Notes: generated from the letters alone by a model not told the origin. A DNA stretch of 64,000 bases from Kryptolebias marmoratus (GCF_001649575.2 NC_051453.1:19102502-19166501); one strand, 5' to 3'. Counted from the stretch's first letter, positions 1 to 14,363 are shown. Numbers and translations are program-made.

Positions 1-269
1 TATGCAAAGACGGAGTAAATACATCATGTTCATGCTGGTGTCAGGCTGAGATGCTGAGTCCCAAGTGATTCTAGAAACAATCTGATCTGTAACACGGGTA
101 TTGGTGGTATTCCTAGTTTAGCAAGCCTTATCCAGCCTTTATAATTGAATTGTTACATTTGAACTGCAATGTAAGGGTTGTATTTATTAAAGAAAAGAAT
201 AGTTTTCTTTCCCGTGGCTCCACATAAATGAACTTGAACAGTTAATTTGTTCAGAAACTCTAGCTGCTC

Positions 270-545
270 AATCATTTTGGTCAAACCTTGAAAATAATCG
301 TTTACGCGGTCTCATGCGACGTTGACTGCCATCTTGATTTTGTTGTCTCTAAAAGTTGAGTTGTAGATGTTACATACTGAGTTTCATTACTGTCTGTTCA
401 GCGGTTCGTGAGATATTTTGGTACCAGACAAACTGGGTTGACTTTACCAGTTAAAGTCAAACATACCGTTAGAGCTCAGAGGATGTGTATTGAAGGACTC
501 TCAGCTACTAACACGTGAAAATTTAGCTCAATTTCTGTAAAATTG
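270..545 (-). repeat. Dispersed repeat (abundant teleost family, class unknown), minus-strand copy
   Basis: The reverse complement reads 'tgagctaaat...gtagtagctgagag...', like the copy at 22.44-22.72 kb, and carries the 'atatctcacgaacc' segment seen in the 42.7-kb copy and at the right end of the window. It codes for nothing. Confidence 0.55.
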
Positions 546-2399
546 CCTGACTTATGACCTCTTAGTGTTTTCAAAGGTCAGGAAAAACGTTGGAACAGGC
601 TTGGATTTTTTCAAGCTCTGGATGCGTCATGTCGACTCAGCACAATGTGGTGCTGCTTTAAGTCAAATGCACCTATTGATAAGCTGCTGGATAAACGGTA
701 CCACAGAGGTCTCCAGAAGGTTCTGTGAAACACTGATTGTTGGGGTTTGTCTTCATTGACCTTTAAGTGAAAACTATGTAACTTTGGAAAAACAGATGTT
801 TCAAAAAAAACAAAAAAAAACTCAGGCGCCAATACACCTCCTCCTCCTCCCAACGAGATCATTGTTTGGACCACTGTGGCAAACACTGGATCACTTTCAG
901 TTTTCTCCAGAGCCCAGCAGCTACTAGAATTTACTAGATAAACAACAACTGGTATAATTTTGTATAAAGTAATACCATTTTTGTTTATTTTTTATTTCCA
1001 AATGAAGGACACAAAGTACCAAAGGTATTAGTTGTAGGTCCGTGTCCACAGAAAGTATACTGACTGTGGAGCTACAATTTCACCGCCTTTCTGCAGTTAT
1101 TTATGTAGAGACCTTGTATCATCCTGTAGCAGACAGAATGGCGAAAACGAAAGCAGGTTTTTTTTTTTTTTTTTTCTTTTTACTTTTTATAGCACTTGAT
1201 TTTGGCAAGCTGGAGCTAAGTGTGCATCTCATGTCTGTTTAAAATGGCAAAACTGAACACAGAAGAGCAGCTTCGTGATATGAGTTTTGCTTTAATAAAA
1301 TGTACAAGGTCTGGTTTGAAGGGTAATTTATGATTAACAGCGGCAAATGTTAGAAAAGCGAAAGAAAACCGCTAATGTAGAAAAGTTATAAAACATTGAA
1401 TACCTTACCTGCTGTACATAGCTTTTTGAACAGCCTCAGTTTGGAGAAATGATTTATTCTGAGTGAATTGATGAGCTAATGGCTAGTCTGACCTCTTTTA
1501 AGTCTCAGCTAAGAGGCTCAACAACCCCCTCTGATTCAAACCATGCAGTTTATGCAAATGCTGTTATTTACACTTTTACATTGATATGGATTTTGAATTA
1601 TGTGTTGTTGTTTTTTCTGAAATATCACAAAGCATTGAAATATTAACAGTAGTGTAAATGTTTATGAGACAGGTTTTGCACGAACTGCTATGAAATTGTG
1701 GCGATTGGAACCATTTTGACAGAAATCCATATTTGTCCTGGCGTTTAGACTAGCTGTTCGCTCGTCAAGTCTGGTCAGAATTAAACTTCGCTTCACCAAA
1801 CTGTGGTCATTAAAAAAGTTATCTACAACAGATAAGCTGTTTATTCTTTATAACCTTATTAACTGTTCAGAGTGGCCAAAATATCCCATTAAGTTTGGTT
1901 CTTCTTAATCCATCCTGTCTGCTTGTGTTTCTGCCACATAATGGTTTAGCATTTCCCAATTTTATACAGTTGTTGCTTTTCTAGTAGTTGTTGAGGAAAC
2001 GGGCAGATGTGTGTGAGGGATGGAAGGAGTCTGTGGAACAAAAAGAAACCTTGTTGAAGATGTTTGTTAGAATTCACAACTAATGAAGTTTGGGTAGAAG
2101 ACACTCTGATACGCACTTCATTGATAGTTGTCTCTGATAGTTGTCTCTGAGCCTGTCAGGAACAGATTTATGAAATGTTCAAGACTCCTAGATAAATATT
2201 TAACCCCCAGAGTAGATAAAAGCCATTGTAGCTACAACCACAGTATCAACACCGTGGTTGTCAAATCCTGTGTTTTGAGACAGTTCAGTGATTTTTACTG
2301 GTTTAAGATTCGGCGACAAACACTGATTGCAGCTAAACATCAGTCTCTGGTGCTTTCTCCAAAGCTCTTAAACGGACTTAATCTGGTCTCGCTCGACTC

Positions 2400-2720
2400 C
2401 AAGTGTCCTTAATTTCCGTTTGCTGGCGTGAGCAGATCGGAGGAGATTGTGTGTTTTCAACACAAGTCTTCCAAATGAATCTCGTCAATAAATTAGGGCA
2501 CGATTAACAAGAGCAATTACACCGAAGAGCCAGCTGAGCTGAGGAGAATCAAGCTAAAGTGGAGATTATCTCTCTTATTAAGGAGAATCACTTTAAGGGT
2601 TTGATTACTTTCTGTTTGTGTGCTAAACTCTTGTTTACTTTACAAGTAATGATGCCTCCCTAACGGCTATTATTCTGCTCAGCTGAAACTTTCAGACTAC
2701 AGATCAAACACTGAGATGTG
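2400..2720. promoter_or_regulatory. Candidate conserved noncoding element
   Basis: Complex, repeat-free sequence with 'attaacaagagcaattac' and 'ctcttattaagg'-type homeodomain-like cores. No ORF. Conservation not tested. Confidence 0.22.
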
Positions 2721-3954
2721 AGTTTTGAAGCCTTAATTTCTTCTTGTGCCAACAATCTCTTCAGTTTTGACATTTTTAACGATAAAATAAAAAATAGATG
2801 TATTTATGAATAACTTTAAGGATTATTTCTGTTTTATAATTTGATATCTGCTCAGTACATTTAAATTTTCCTTTCCTTTCGAAGTTAAAATGTTGTGCTT
2901 AGTTATACCAAACAGGTTGGGTCAAACAATTTCAGTCAGTATTTTCCAGTGGATTTTAAAGCTTTGGGCACTTCGTTTATTGTTGCAGCCATTGTTGTTG
3001 GAACCGGAATCATGAGCTGTTTTAAAGGTCTTTGGCATTTTGAAACAAGTTCTTGAAATACCTGCATTTATTCTTTCTTTTCCCAATATGGAAACAGGAC
3101 CAGGATGTTCTCTGTGATGTTTGGGATAAACTTTACATATGAGCTGCTGTCAGATTTGTGATGAATTCATGGAACGTTTAACCTCATGACTGAAGGATTT
3201 GGTTCTTATTTCATAACAATAAAACCTTTGCGTATTTCATGCCAAATGTTTATAGAGAAGCTTTTGTTCTTGTTGTGAAGTGAGTATTATCTTCGTCGTT
3301 CCATCAGTTCCTCAGACGTGGTCACATGTCATTTAAACCCATATAAAAACAAAATGAAGCCGACTGTGTCCCCTTTGTACGTCAGAATCTGATTGCATGT
3401 GTTATTTTGCTTTATTTAGTTTCATTTGCCAAGTTCTAGTTCGTAAAGAATTTAGTTTTAAAACTTTGCAAAGTTTCTAAATGTGAACTCCAGTTTTTAG
3501 GCATAGCTTTGATAAGATGAGCTTAAGAACGGGGGATTATTTCTGAAGCATTTCTGAGCTGCATTTGATTCCAATTATGGTTATTTTCTTTTTGGTTTAG
3601 TAGCCAGTATCACTGTTTTGAATTAGTTTAACAGATTTGTCCTCCAGTGTTTTTTTTTTTTCTTCCAAAAATTCCCATATTCAAAGCATGCCTGTATATG
3701 TTTTCATAGCTAATGATTTCCCACTTTCTTGCTCAGGAGCGAAACCTAAAACGTCAAAAGGAGAACCTGCCAAATGTCCAGTTCTTCAGTATTTATTCAT
3801 TTCCCTCCTTTTTGTTGAAATGATGTTAAAGTTCCTCAAAAGGTTCATCAAAGAATTCCTGTTTCATAAAATTTGTGTGTGTGTTGAGACCAGTTAGTGT
3901 CACTATTTCTTTTCCACACTGTAATATTTCTGTCTTCACTGTTCGTCAGGCTGA

Positions 3955-4215
3955 TGGTTACTGGTTAACACCAATGGTCTTTAACAATGTCATCACGCTA
4001 ACAGATCCACTGAGCGGAGTGATTGTGTGCCAGAGTGACATTTTCTCTGTGCCCCTATCATTTAGGATCAGAAGCCACCTAATGATTAATGTTAGATTAG
4101 ACAGAAGCATGCAGCTAATGAAACTCTTTTTCACAAAGTGACTGATCCACTCGCTTGGCATGGAGTGACAGATGCAGCCCCGAAAGGCCGTCAAATTACT
4201 GGAGCATGGTGTTGG
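3955..4215. promoter_or_regulatory. Candidate conserved noncoding element
   Basis: A complex stretch with 'cctaatgattaatgttag' and balanced composition between AT-rich flanks. Long chance ORFs run on both strands, without family similarity. Confidence 0.22.
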
Positions 4216-4699
4216 CAAAACACAGAGATATTAATGATGTGCTGAAACATTAGAACTGCAAAACATAAATCACAGGAATGATGAAAGCCTGGAACATTTT
4301 TGTTTTGATTTTAAATGGAGACATGTCATAAAACCAATTGGGAGCATTTATTTAAATAACAAATCAAATGCTGTATATTTTATTTTTTTATATTTTTGTA
4401 CTTAAAAGTGCATTAATGTGACCTTTTTATTATTTAAAGTCCTACAAGGAGGCATGCTATAGTAGGAAATGTTGTAATTTAAATCAAATCATTGTTATCC
4501 TGGTATCTTCACTTTCACTTTACTATTGAAGAGATTTATTATATTTTTAAAAACAGACCAGAAGTACATTTGACTGCAAAAATACCCCTCCCCGCATCGT
4601 TAGTATCCTCGCCGTTTTGTTGCCTGACAACCTGGGATTTAAAAAGGGTTATGTTTTTATTTCACAGTACATAAATCTCACTTTAAAAATGCAAAATAT

Positions 4700-5808
4700 A
4701 TTTGTTGTGAAACAAACAGGACAACTAACTCAGAAAACCTGAGCATGCAGACTTATTCATCCCCCACTCAAAATCAGTATTTTGTAGAGTGTGTCTTCAG
4801 GTACGTCTCGATGATGTTGGTCCATCTCCCAATTGGAATCTTTGTCCATTCTTCATAACCAAACTGCTGCAGATATTTATTTATTTTTTTTAGATGAGTG
4901 CCGTTTGTGTTCAACAATCTTTAAATCAAACCAGAGGTTCTCAGTTGGAATCAAGTCTGGGTGTTGACTGGATTGTTCCTTAAACCACTGGAGCGTTGCT
5001 TTATCAGTGTGTTTAGGGTTATTGTCCTGCTGGAAGGTGAACCTCCATCCCAGTTTCAAACCTCTAGAACAGGTTTCCCTCAAGAACTTTTCTGTATTTT
5101 GCTCCATCCATCTTTCCTTCAACTGACCAGTTTCTCAGTCCCTGCTGATTGGAAAACATCCCCACAGCGTGATGCTGCCACCACCGTGCTTCACTGTGGG
5201 GATGGTGTTTTCACCATGAGAAGTCTTAGATTTGTGCCAGACATGGTGTTGTATCAGTTTCTATGTTTGGGAAGCCTTCAATATAACTTTTAGCAAATTC
5301 CAAACAGTCTGCCTTAATGTTTCTTCAAGTTACAACCTTTGGCCACTCTTCCACAAAGCCCAGCTCTGTTCAGCTTATAGGAGCCCTACGGACAGATCCT
5401 CCCGTCTCTGCAGAAAAGCTGCCTAACCAGCACTCTGAGTTTTAGTGGATAACCCTTTCTTAACAGGTTTGCCATGACGGCATCATCTTTTTATTTTCTA
5501 ATAATGAATTTAATGCTACTCTGTGTGGTGTTCAGGATTTAACACATTCCTTGGTCTTCATGTTGTCTCTTGCCCAGAATACTGAAAGGTGTTGAATTGA
5601 TGCTGATTCTATCAAAACAGGTGTTTATATACTGAGATTCTCCGACTCTCAGACTCTCAGAAGTTAAATGAGTCCCTCCTCCTCATTTAACTTCATTAAT
5701 CTGAAGTATTTTGTGTAAATTCATTATTTATCATTTAAATTCCAGTTTGTGAGACGACAACAAGAAAAAAGAATGATAAAAGGAGGTGAAAACTTTTGAA
5801 ACCCACTG
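4700..5808 (-). mobile_element. Tc1/mariner-like transposon relic, minus strand
   Basis: The minus-strand frame at 5122-4877 reads FQQDNNPKHT (around the second catalytic D) and SQHPDLIPTENLW (DDE glutamate region), typical of Tc1 transposases. Plus-strand 5159-5195 is the complement of the GGGSIMLWGC-type motif, lying in another frame because of frameshifts. The right end is a Tc1-type inverted repeat ending ...aaacccactg next to TA (5809-5810). The left inverted repeat is not clear. The transposase is broken and inactive. Confidence 0.8.
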
Positions 5809-6034
5809 TAAAATTAGATGTTTGAAGAACATCAAGTTTTGACGTAGTATAATCTGACGTTTTCAGTTCATTTTTTGTGGAGACAATTTGAACTTGTTCT
5901 AGTTTTTTTTTTCTTTCTTTTTTTAAGTGATGCTTAATTGACTAGCCAGAGTTTCAATTTGACACTACACCAGGTGCAACACAAATCAAAATTTTAACAG
6001 CTCAATTGCTGCTGTGACTGTGGTGTCAGCAGCA

Positions 6035-6335
6035 GAAATTTCCCCCCATCAGTCTTTGAAAGAGCTATGCTAACAGAGCTGCGTATATCAGTCTCCTGTG
6101 CATAATTCACGTGGCTCGTTGGCAGGATTAATTGCCAACAAGTCCCCTGTGGTCCAGGAATGCAATTACCTACTGACCCAAATCATTCTCTTGGCCTGAA
6201 GTCAGTGTCTGTGCTCTGGCAGCGTTACACCTCAGACACAGTCTTCAACATAACCTCACACCAGGCCCTGGTGCAGCCATATATCAGGGCAGCAATTTTA
6301 TGTTACTCTGATAAGCAGAGTGTATACAAAACAGA
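6035..6335. promoter_or_regulatory. Candidate conserved noncoding element
   Basis: It contains 'gtgcataattcacgtgg', 'ggattaattgccaac' and 'tgcaattacctactga'. Repeat-free. Confidence 0.25.
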
Positions 6336-8479
6336 GACGTGACAGGGAAATTTTTACCCACAAGGCCATTTTTATTGCAGTAAGAGATTCAGCAAATATG
6401 TGATGGTATGTTCTGATTTTAGCTCAGGATTCAACTTTTTAAATTTTTTTTTTTATGTTTATCCTCTTTTCAGGAATGCTGGTACTTTGAATTTAGGTCC
6501 TATCTTTTGCAGGTTTTGTTTTACAGGCAGGTAGATCCCATGTTAGCTTTTCTACAGTTTTTGCAATATGTAAAATGTGGTGATTCCTCTTCTCCTCTTT
6601 GCTGTCATATTCCTGTCTCATAATGGCTTGAAGCTTGCTGCCATACTTTTGTCAGGGCTCGTTTCCTTCATCCTGAACTGCATCATCTTTTGCCCCCTGT
6701 TCAGTCAGATAGACTCTGGCTACCATGACTTTGTGTGTTGCATTTGTAACTGTCAAAAGTCTAACACGTTTGTGTCCAAAGCCTGGTAGAAGACGATGTA
6801 CAAAAAAAATCTATAATAATTGAGGTTGTCTGATTGGCATCCACTATAATGATAACAATCTTCAGAATTGAGGGCATCAAACGGTCAATTCATGAAGTGG
6901 ATTTGCTTGTTTTTAAACTAATAAAACAATTTTTAATCTTGGAACACATTACTAGCTACTAGAGTTGTTAAAATAAAAACAGTGGCTTCTATTGATTTGG
7001 TGATTTAGGCCAAGGGTCTGATGTGGATCAGTACACGTTACCTGTGCTGAAGTTTATTGAAGGCTTGCTGTGAATGCAGTTTTAAGTGAAGGTATCCAGA
7101 GTTTGTCTCCAAAAGTAACATATTCTGTGTAACTTATTCAATATGAAAGGCGCTTGAAAAGTAAGAATTAAGGTTTTACAATTTTTCCTGGTAAATTCAA
7201 TGTTTTAACTTTAAAAGTTAGCTTAAAATTCTGGACAACATTTTCAGATTTCCAGGTAAACTCTCCAACACTTGTACCTAAACAATCTCAAGCATTTAAT
7301 CAGTCTTTTTTTTTTTTTTTTTTGTTCTGTTGTGGCATCTCAGGCATACCATATAGAGAAGATGGCTGCCTACATGTGCCATAACAGATTTAATCTACAA
7401 TAAGGGTAGCTCAAGATGAGAATCCCAATTGCATGAATTATTTTATTGAATCAAGACTGAATCTGAATCTAGCATCAGAGTAGGGAAGCCAGATTTTTGT
7501 AATAGCAACCTGTTTGTGTGATCTTCAGTTATCAGGACGTTTAATCATTCTAATCAGTCTTGATCCGGATGGTTTATAGAAACCCAAAATGTGTTGTACA
7601 TTAAACATAAACTCTTACAAAATGTAGCAAGTAAAGATTTTAATGATGAAGCTCATTTTGATGTTCTAATTTATAGTTCAGTGTATTTTATTGTTTTGTG
7701 CAGTCCATAGCAGAATGGAACTGCAAAATATCCAGCGAGCGTCTGCAAGTTATTTCTGTGTTTGTCATAAATGGTTATTAAGAGTTAAAAGTATAACAGA
7801 GTGGACAGGGACTTCCACATTCTGTTGGTTTGTGACAACAAACAAAGGGAAGCCTTTATTTCTACATTTGCATGCACCTAACCTGTTTGTCTATCAAGTT
7901 TAATACAGAAGAGGGCAAAGGTTATGATCTGGGTCTTAGTAAGTTGTCCCAGAATCTGATTTATTAATGGATTATCTAATTGCGTTTGTCGTGTGCATTA
8001 TGGATCATGGCCCACCATGCAGCCACCCTCAGCACTGACTCATTACCTTTGCATTATATCCCACTTGCTTGTTATCAGAGCTTCGTGCTTGAAGGCTTGA
8101 GGAGGAACGCCATGAGTGAGAGGGACTTTGTCAGATTTGACGTCACTTGTGTTAATATCATATGGATTAAATGCATTAGAAACATTCCCTAATCTCCTAA
8201 ATCCCTTCACTGGGCCAACTTTGAATTGTAGAAGCATAGAAGCATCACTTAAAGAAGAAGTTTACAAACCAAAGCCCTCAGTTTGTTGTTGCCCCTTTTT
8301 AGTGATTGCACTTAGTGGCCTAGGAAATAGTCTTTGTACATCTGACCTTTTTTTTTTTTCCTAATTATGAAATTTTTGACAATTACTATCATAGGAGAAG
8401 TCTTACCTAGTTTTGCATACTTGGACATAAAAATGATCAAATCCTTACCAAGTTCAAAAATGATTTAAATCAAACCTCA

Positions 8480-9345
8480 AGTGTACAAAAATGCACAGAT
8501 TCCCCCATGCTTTTTTTAATTAAACAAAAGCCAAGCCAAATTAGAAAAGCTGTGTGTGAAAACCTCTGTGATCCAGCAGCTTGAAGAACCTCCTTTTAGC
8601 AGCAACAGCTTGAAATGGCTGCTTTCAGTTTGATTATATCAGTCTCACACATGGTTGTGGAGAAAATTGGGCCAAGTCATCTTGAGACATTGCTTCAGTT
8701 CATTGAGGTTTGCAGACATCGCTTTCTGCTCAGTTCTCTGAAGGTCCCACCACAGCATTTCAGTCAGGTTGAGGTCTGGACTTTGCCTGGACTATTGCAG
8801 GACCTTGATTCGGTTTTTTCTTTTTCCTAGTGTTCCATTGTAGATTTGCTGCTGTTTTTGGGAGAATTGTTGTCCTGTTTCATTACTCTGTTTGGGACAG
8901 ATGGCCTCACATTTTACTCTATAATCCTTTATTATACGGAGGAGTTTGTGGACGACTCGGTCACTGCAAGATGCCTAGGTCTGCGGCTGCAAAACAAGGT
9001 GTTTGTGCTGATGTGCCATCTGGTTTTTTACCAAACATGGCGCTGTGTATTATGGGTAAAAACTTGACTTTGGGATCAAGTCTTGGGGTTCTATCGGTTA
9101 TAACTTTACAAACCCAAATCATGCTGCCATAATTCTTTTTAGAGAGAAGAGGCAGCCTTCCCTAATAAGTCATACCTGGTCAGTGTTTTTCTAATTGTCT
9201 TGTCCTGAACATTAACCTTTTATAGGTCTCAGTTAGCAGATTGGGGTCTTAGATGGAGCTCTTGGTTGTTTTGCATTTCCTTTGAGCATTGCGCTGTCTG
9301 ACCTAGGTGATTTTAGCACCAGCTTCATTGTGCAGACTGGAACTG
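8480..9345 (-). mobile_element. Tc1-like transposon relic, minus strand (second family)
   Basis: The complement of 8741-8800 encodes a SRQSPDLNLTEMLWWDL-type segment, the DDE glutamate region, preceded by an in-frame TAG. The complement of 8580-8700 resembles the Tc1 C-terminus (AAKGG-like end and the preceding helix). The 8.83-9.33 kb region matches the same family's body. It is broken by stops and deletions. Confidence 0.75.
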
Positions 9346-11194
9346 TTTGAGTGTATTTTTTAAAATGTGGGAAGTGGCACTAAGTACCTCATACGTGTTG
9401 ACAGTGAAAACACAGTTCACTGTGTACCAAATGTACATATTAGGTGTTCTTTCTAAACTATGAAAAGTTACAAATGGAGAGGAAAGGTGTAACTAAACAT
9501 TCATTGCCTGTAGAAACAGAACACATTGATGCTTTATGTTACAGGTTAAGTCTTTCAACCTCTACAGAAACAACTGACATGATTCACTAAAGCACTCTTA
9601 AGTGCTGCAGCATGAAAGGGACAACACTTGGAAAGTGTTTTAAATGGCCTAAAACTGTGTGAGATAGGACAACAGCTCGTAAATATTTCCTTGTAGGACA
9701 GCCCTGAGCTCTTGCATTCTTATAAGAAATTTATGACAAAGTCTGACTCTGTCACTCTGAAACTCAAAACTTGTTCATAGGGGCAACTGGTCAAGAGGAG
9801 GGAACAAACAAAACACACTTTGTCTCCTACAATCAGCATTAGGGCTTGCTGTGTTCTGCAAGAATACAGGTACTATCAGACGACCAAACTGGTAAGTCAG
9901 TAGGCAACCTAAACAAAAGGGTCACAGGGCCACGGAAAAGTCTGGATCACTAAAACACCTGAGGTAGCATTGAAACTGGCTGGGCAGGTAAAAGGGTCAA
10001 ATGAAACTGTAAAGGTAACCCATGAGCAGGTGAAGACCAACGGACTGAAACATTCCAGAAAACGCTCTGGAAAACCCCCACTTAAGAGATTAGACAGTCT
10101 TTTACTCTGTTAAGATAAAGAAAGCAACGTTGTGAGAAACCATGTCTGATTTCAGTGCAGAGCAGGACTCTGAATATTAATATTTTTACCCCCTGAAAAG
10201 GCAACGTAAGTCCTTCAGTCAAAATCTAAACAAACTTTGAAAATACAGGACTTTGATGGAATTTTTTTCATTTTCACACAGATATGTGTAAACAATGCTT
10301 TAACTTTTTATTTATTTTTTTGTGAAGTAGACCAAAGTTATTTATACATGGTACACACCTGCAAATTATACATGTCAACAGTAATAAAATACCATCCTGT
10401 CTACTAAACTAAATCTGTGTGGAGGATTTCAGGCTTTGATATTTCTCATTAAAATGTTTGTCTTTCAAAGACTCAGATAGTGCTTGACTAACTTGACAAA
10501 CAGGCAAACCCTGTAGAGTTGGGTGGTGATACAGTATCCTGAGGTAACTAATAGCAACAGTTTTGCCATACCTTTTATTTATTAGTCTAAAAACATCTTC
10601 TTACAAAAGCATCTGCTCTTGTAAATTATGGAAGTCAAATCCATTTAAAAGAAATAGGAACAATGCATTAAGTACCATCACAACTCTTTGAGATGGTGCA
10701 GCAGCCATGAGAGCATGGGGCTGAAGAGAAGAAAGCTACACAAGCTGAAACTCCCCCAAAAAGTTATGTTGTACAATAAAAAGTAGAGCCTCATGATTTC
10801 TACAGAATTTTAAATGAAACTGCAAGAAAATAAGTCATCTCAAAAGCTGAGGAAGTGAGCTAACGATCGCCAATCACTTCAGCAAACTTTTCTACATCAT
10901 CAGCAACACAACAGTTTATCAAAAGGTGGTGTGGGTTGTCTGTGCAGGAGCGGATATTTGTCTATTAAAAAAAAAAAAAAATCATAAAAGCTTGTTTTAG
11001 GGAAAGCATTGATAGAACATTATCGTAGCCTTCATCAAACCCACTTCAATCTATTTGATGGAGCGTAATATGAAGACTGCAGACAGTCAGAGGGAAAACA
11101 GTTTTCAGTTGTTTTTGACAAAACAAGTTTTAGAGACAGCAGCATTCGAATGGGACATTTGTCCAACTAAAAAAAAAAAGCAAAAAAATTCGGC

Positions 11195-11333
11195 TCAGAT
11201 ATTTTTTTTCAGGTGTTGACTTTTATTGATTCACTTAGTTCTTACCTTGCTGCTGTATGTTCAAATACTCACCCCCAAAGGCAACAAAACAGAGAATGCA
11301 AAGGTGGGTGAAAACCTTTGCTATTCACTGTAA
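11195..11333. mobile_element. Possible Tc1-like terminal fragment
   Basis: 'aaaacctttgctattcactg' followed by TA (11333) resembles the right end of the 4.7-5.8 kb Tc1 element (aaaacttttgaaacccactg then TA). No transposase sequence is recognised beside it. Confidence 0.3.
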
Positions 11334-11414
11334 TATGAGGAAGATGTTAAAGCTCTGAAAAACCTGATAGTCTGGTGTAGCTGTCACTACTTGAACTTTA
11401 CTACTGAACTGATC

Positions 11415-12096
11415 CAAAAAGGATAAATGGTAACCCATTTTCCCATGGGCTCGATTTGGCTCGACTCTGGTCGACCCGGCGCTGGTTCAGTCTTTCCATG
11501 GGGTGGTACCGCCCACTTTCAGCTCGCTTCTTAGAACCTCCTCAGCTGAGGTTCCAAGCGAGCCGAGTTGACCTGAAGATTTGACATCAGCAGATTGCAG
11601 GTCACTGACTGGTCAGAGAGCAACTTTAACCATTAGAACATTTTCTTCAGAAGAAACCCACCCTTTTAAAACCCCATAACCACAGTATTCATTTCTGTTA
11701 TTTACTTAAAAAAAAAAATATATATATATATCCATAAAAATGACATGTAAACCAACACCGTGGTACCATGAGGAGGTGTAAACGTTTGTGTTTGTTGGCT
11801 GATGACAGAATTCAGACGGAGCTAGACCAAATTGACTTTATTTACCAGCTTTGACCGGCAGAGCAAAGGTGGCCTTGACTCGGCAACTGCGGTAGAGAAT
11901 GTGAGTGTTTTGTGACTTTATTTCACTTATTTACCCATTGATGGTAAGTTTCGGATGGCTGCGCTAAGACAACCCGCCCACATTGTGACGACGCTCAATT
12001 AAATGGAAAACTACCAAGACCATGTAGAACAGAGTCTGGTCGAATTAGGGCGGAGGGAGTCGTGCTGAGACTGGACAGTTGAAAAACAGCTTAAGT
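11415..12096. mobile_element. Candidate non-autonomous DNA transposon
   Basis: The outer ends are loosely complementary: left 'ggataaatggtaacccattt' (11419 on), right a '...ttgaaaaacagcttaagtt' end. GC-rich arms containing 'ctctggtcga' and 'gtctggtcgaa' follow inside. The middle has no coding similarity. Superfamily not assigned. Confidence 0.35.
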
Positions 12097-12179
12097 TATC
12101 AGCTCTGCAGACATAAGGCTCTTTCACAAAACAGTTCAGCGCATGTCTTTGTGCTGCCTCTGACTGTTCATAAACCACC

Positions 12180-12430
12180 AATTGAGCCAGCCACGTCCCA
12201 AACAGACGTGAGCTTTCAGAAATGAAGCAGGCGTCGTAGAACCAAAAGAGACTTGGAGCAGAGCTGCAAAGCCCGCTTACCTTTTCATGTTGACTGCTTC
12301 GTCTCTGTTACTACCTCGCTTCGCAGCGCAAAGCCGCATTGAGGTGGGATGGCTTTGACCCCCCTCGCCGCCTCCGTTCATTCAGAAATCACTCAGAGGT
12401 GGCCAGGAAGCGTCTAAGTCCCGGCCTGAG
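12180..12430 (-). promoter_or_regulatory. CpG-rich patch with a possible antisense first exon
   Basis: About 16 CpG dinucleotides fall in roughly 250 bp of an otherwise CpG-poor window. On the minus strand the patch reads through an ATG (complement of 12288-12286) into AAAAG|gtaagc, with the donor at 12280-12275. This resembles a short antisense first exon or a promoter-proximal transcript start. It directly follows a candidate transposon (ends about 12096), so part of it may be repeat-derived. Confidence 0.25.
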
Positions 12431-14363
12431 GTGTTTTGTGAAAGAGCTTATACTTATAGTTTTAGCCCAATACTGTACTGAAAACTATAATTGTAGGAAT
12501 ACGTGTTCTGATTTGATCGTGGGCGACATAAATGTAAGATTCCTGTAAAACTCATGAAATGATGCATTTACAAGAACTCTTTAACAAGTCGCTCAGCTGT
12601 ACTGTGATGTTGTCCATGTAAAGCTCTTGTGAATGAGCAATAGTCAGGTATACAGTAGACGAGCCTTCTTTTCTGTCAGTGATTCTCCCTGCGTTCTTGT
12701 CTGCCCTGAGGCAGATTGCTGTAAGCCCGTTGGCTCTCAGCTGTGCCCATGCTGTTCAGGAAAGAGTAACCTGCACTAATTTGATCCTTTAATTTGTTGC
12801 AATGCTGCGAACAAGTGGCTGAAAATAAACCCTTAAAGCTAGGGGAAAAAAGGCAAATGTATTTACAGAGATGTTCATTTTTTTATTTTTTATTTTGATT
12901 TGGGTTGCACGTTTTTGCCTGCAAACATTCAGACCCAATCAAAATGTCCATCGTTGGAACACTTTGAAAGCCATGTCCATTTTCCCAAATGGACCCCGTG
13001 TCAGATCTGACAGATTTGTAAGACAAGAGTGCTTATATCAACTGGTATTTAGGAATAAAAAAAACTCAAAGCTTTTATCAGAGGTTTGATCGGAACATTT
13101 TGTCCATAAAAACAGCAGAATAAGTCATAGTGCTGCAAAAAGGCGAAGTCTAAGAGAAGGAACACTTGATTTTAGTCTTTTTCAATCCCAACCATCAGAA
13201 CCTGATGAATAAAAACCTTTTCAAGACTTAAATTACATTTCTTTGACAGATTGTGGTTCTTTAGAATTGCAGTAATGGTCTAATATTCTTGAATGATCAG
13301 CTATGTTTGATAGCAAATTACTTTATCTGAACATTTAATGGCTTTGATAATTTGAGTATTTAGCCCATTGTCTTTTTCCCTTTGGTCTGTGAGACTACAA
13401 AGACTATCTTAAGTTATCATAATGGACTTGGCATTGAATGAAATTGCCTCATTTTATTTAACCATTTAAAAAAAATAGCCTGAACATTTGAAAGGATGTC
13501 CAGGTTAGATTGTGCTGTGAAGGCCCAGCATGTTCAGAATTGGCACATGCTGCAAGTGACTTTATTAGGCCAATTTTAATTTGACTTTATGGGTTCTGGC
13601 TACTTCCTAGCAATGGAACCAAAGTGTATCTTGGTCACACAATAGTTAAACATTCCTCAGCTTGAGAATTGGCCTTAGATTTATTTTTGCTTTTAGGGTT
13701 TCCTTAAATTTACTTGATTCGGTGATAATTTTAGTGTATTATTGGAAACAATGCAAATCTATGGTAATGGTTAATTTTTTATGTTTGGATGATGATAACT
13801 TCAATCACAAAGAAATATTGGCTAAAACGAGCTCTAACTCCAAACCTGACTGATTGTATTGCAACAGAATTTCTACTCCGTATAAGACAGTGATGGAGTC
13901 GTCATCCCCAAACCAGGGCGGAGAAGAAAAACATTCTTTGCCATGTGTTTTACATATTCTGTCAAAATTGCTCTAAAATAATATTTGAGTTGCGTCTCCT
14001 TTTTACTCACCACTACCAGACACATGAAGAACTAAGTTTTTTTTTATTTTTTTTTTAATTCTTTGGTGGATCTATGTGGGCTCCAAAACAAAGATTTTTA
14101 AAAATGATGACATAACAGCTTATTTTACACATGACCACTGTCACTTTGTGCCTTACATACCAAAACACTTGAGTCGTTTTAGCCTTTTTTCTGTCTGTTT
14201 CACTTTGTGATTTTGACATTGTTTAAACATTGATTGTGTGCTAAAAACAGTTAGAAACTTAAAGGAAACTGTGAACAATATATAAGAAAAAAACATTAAT
14301 CTACAGTTGTCTTTGGAAAATATTTAGCCAGCTGGGAATATGCTTCCTCTGGGTTTTGATATG

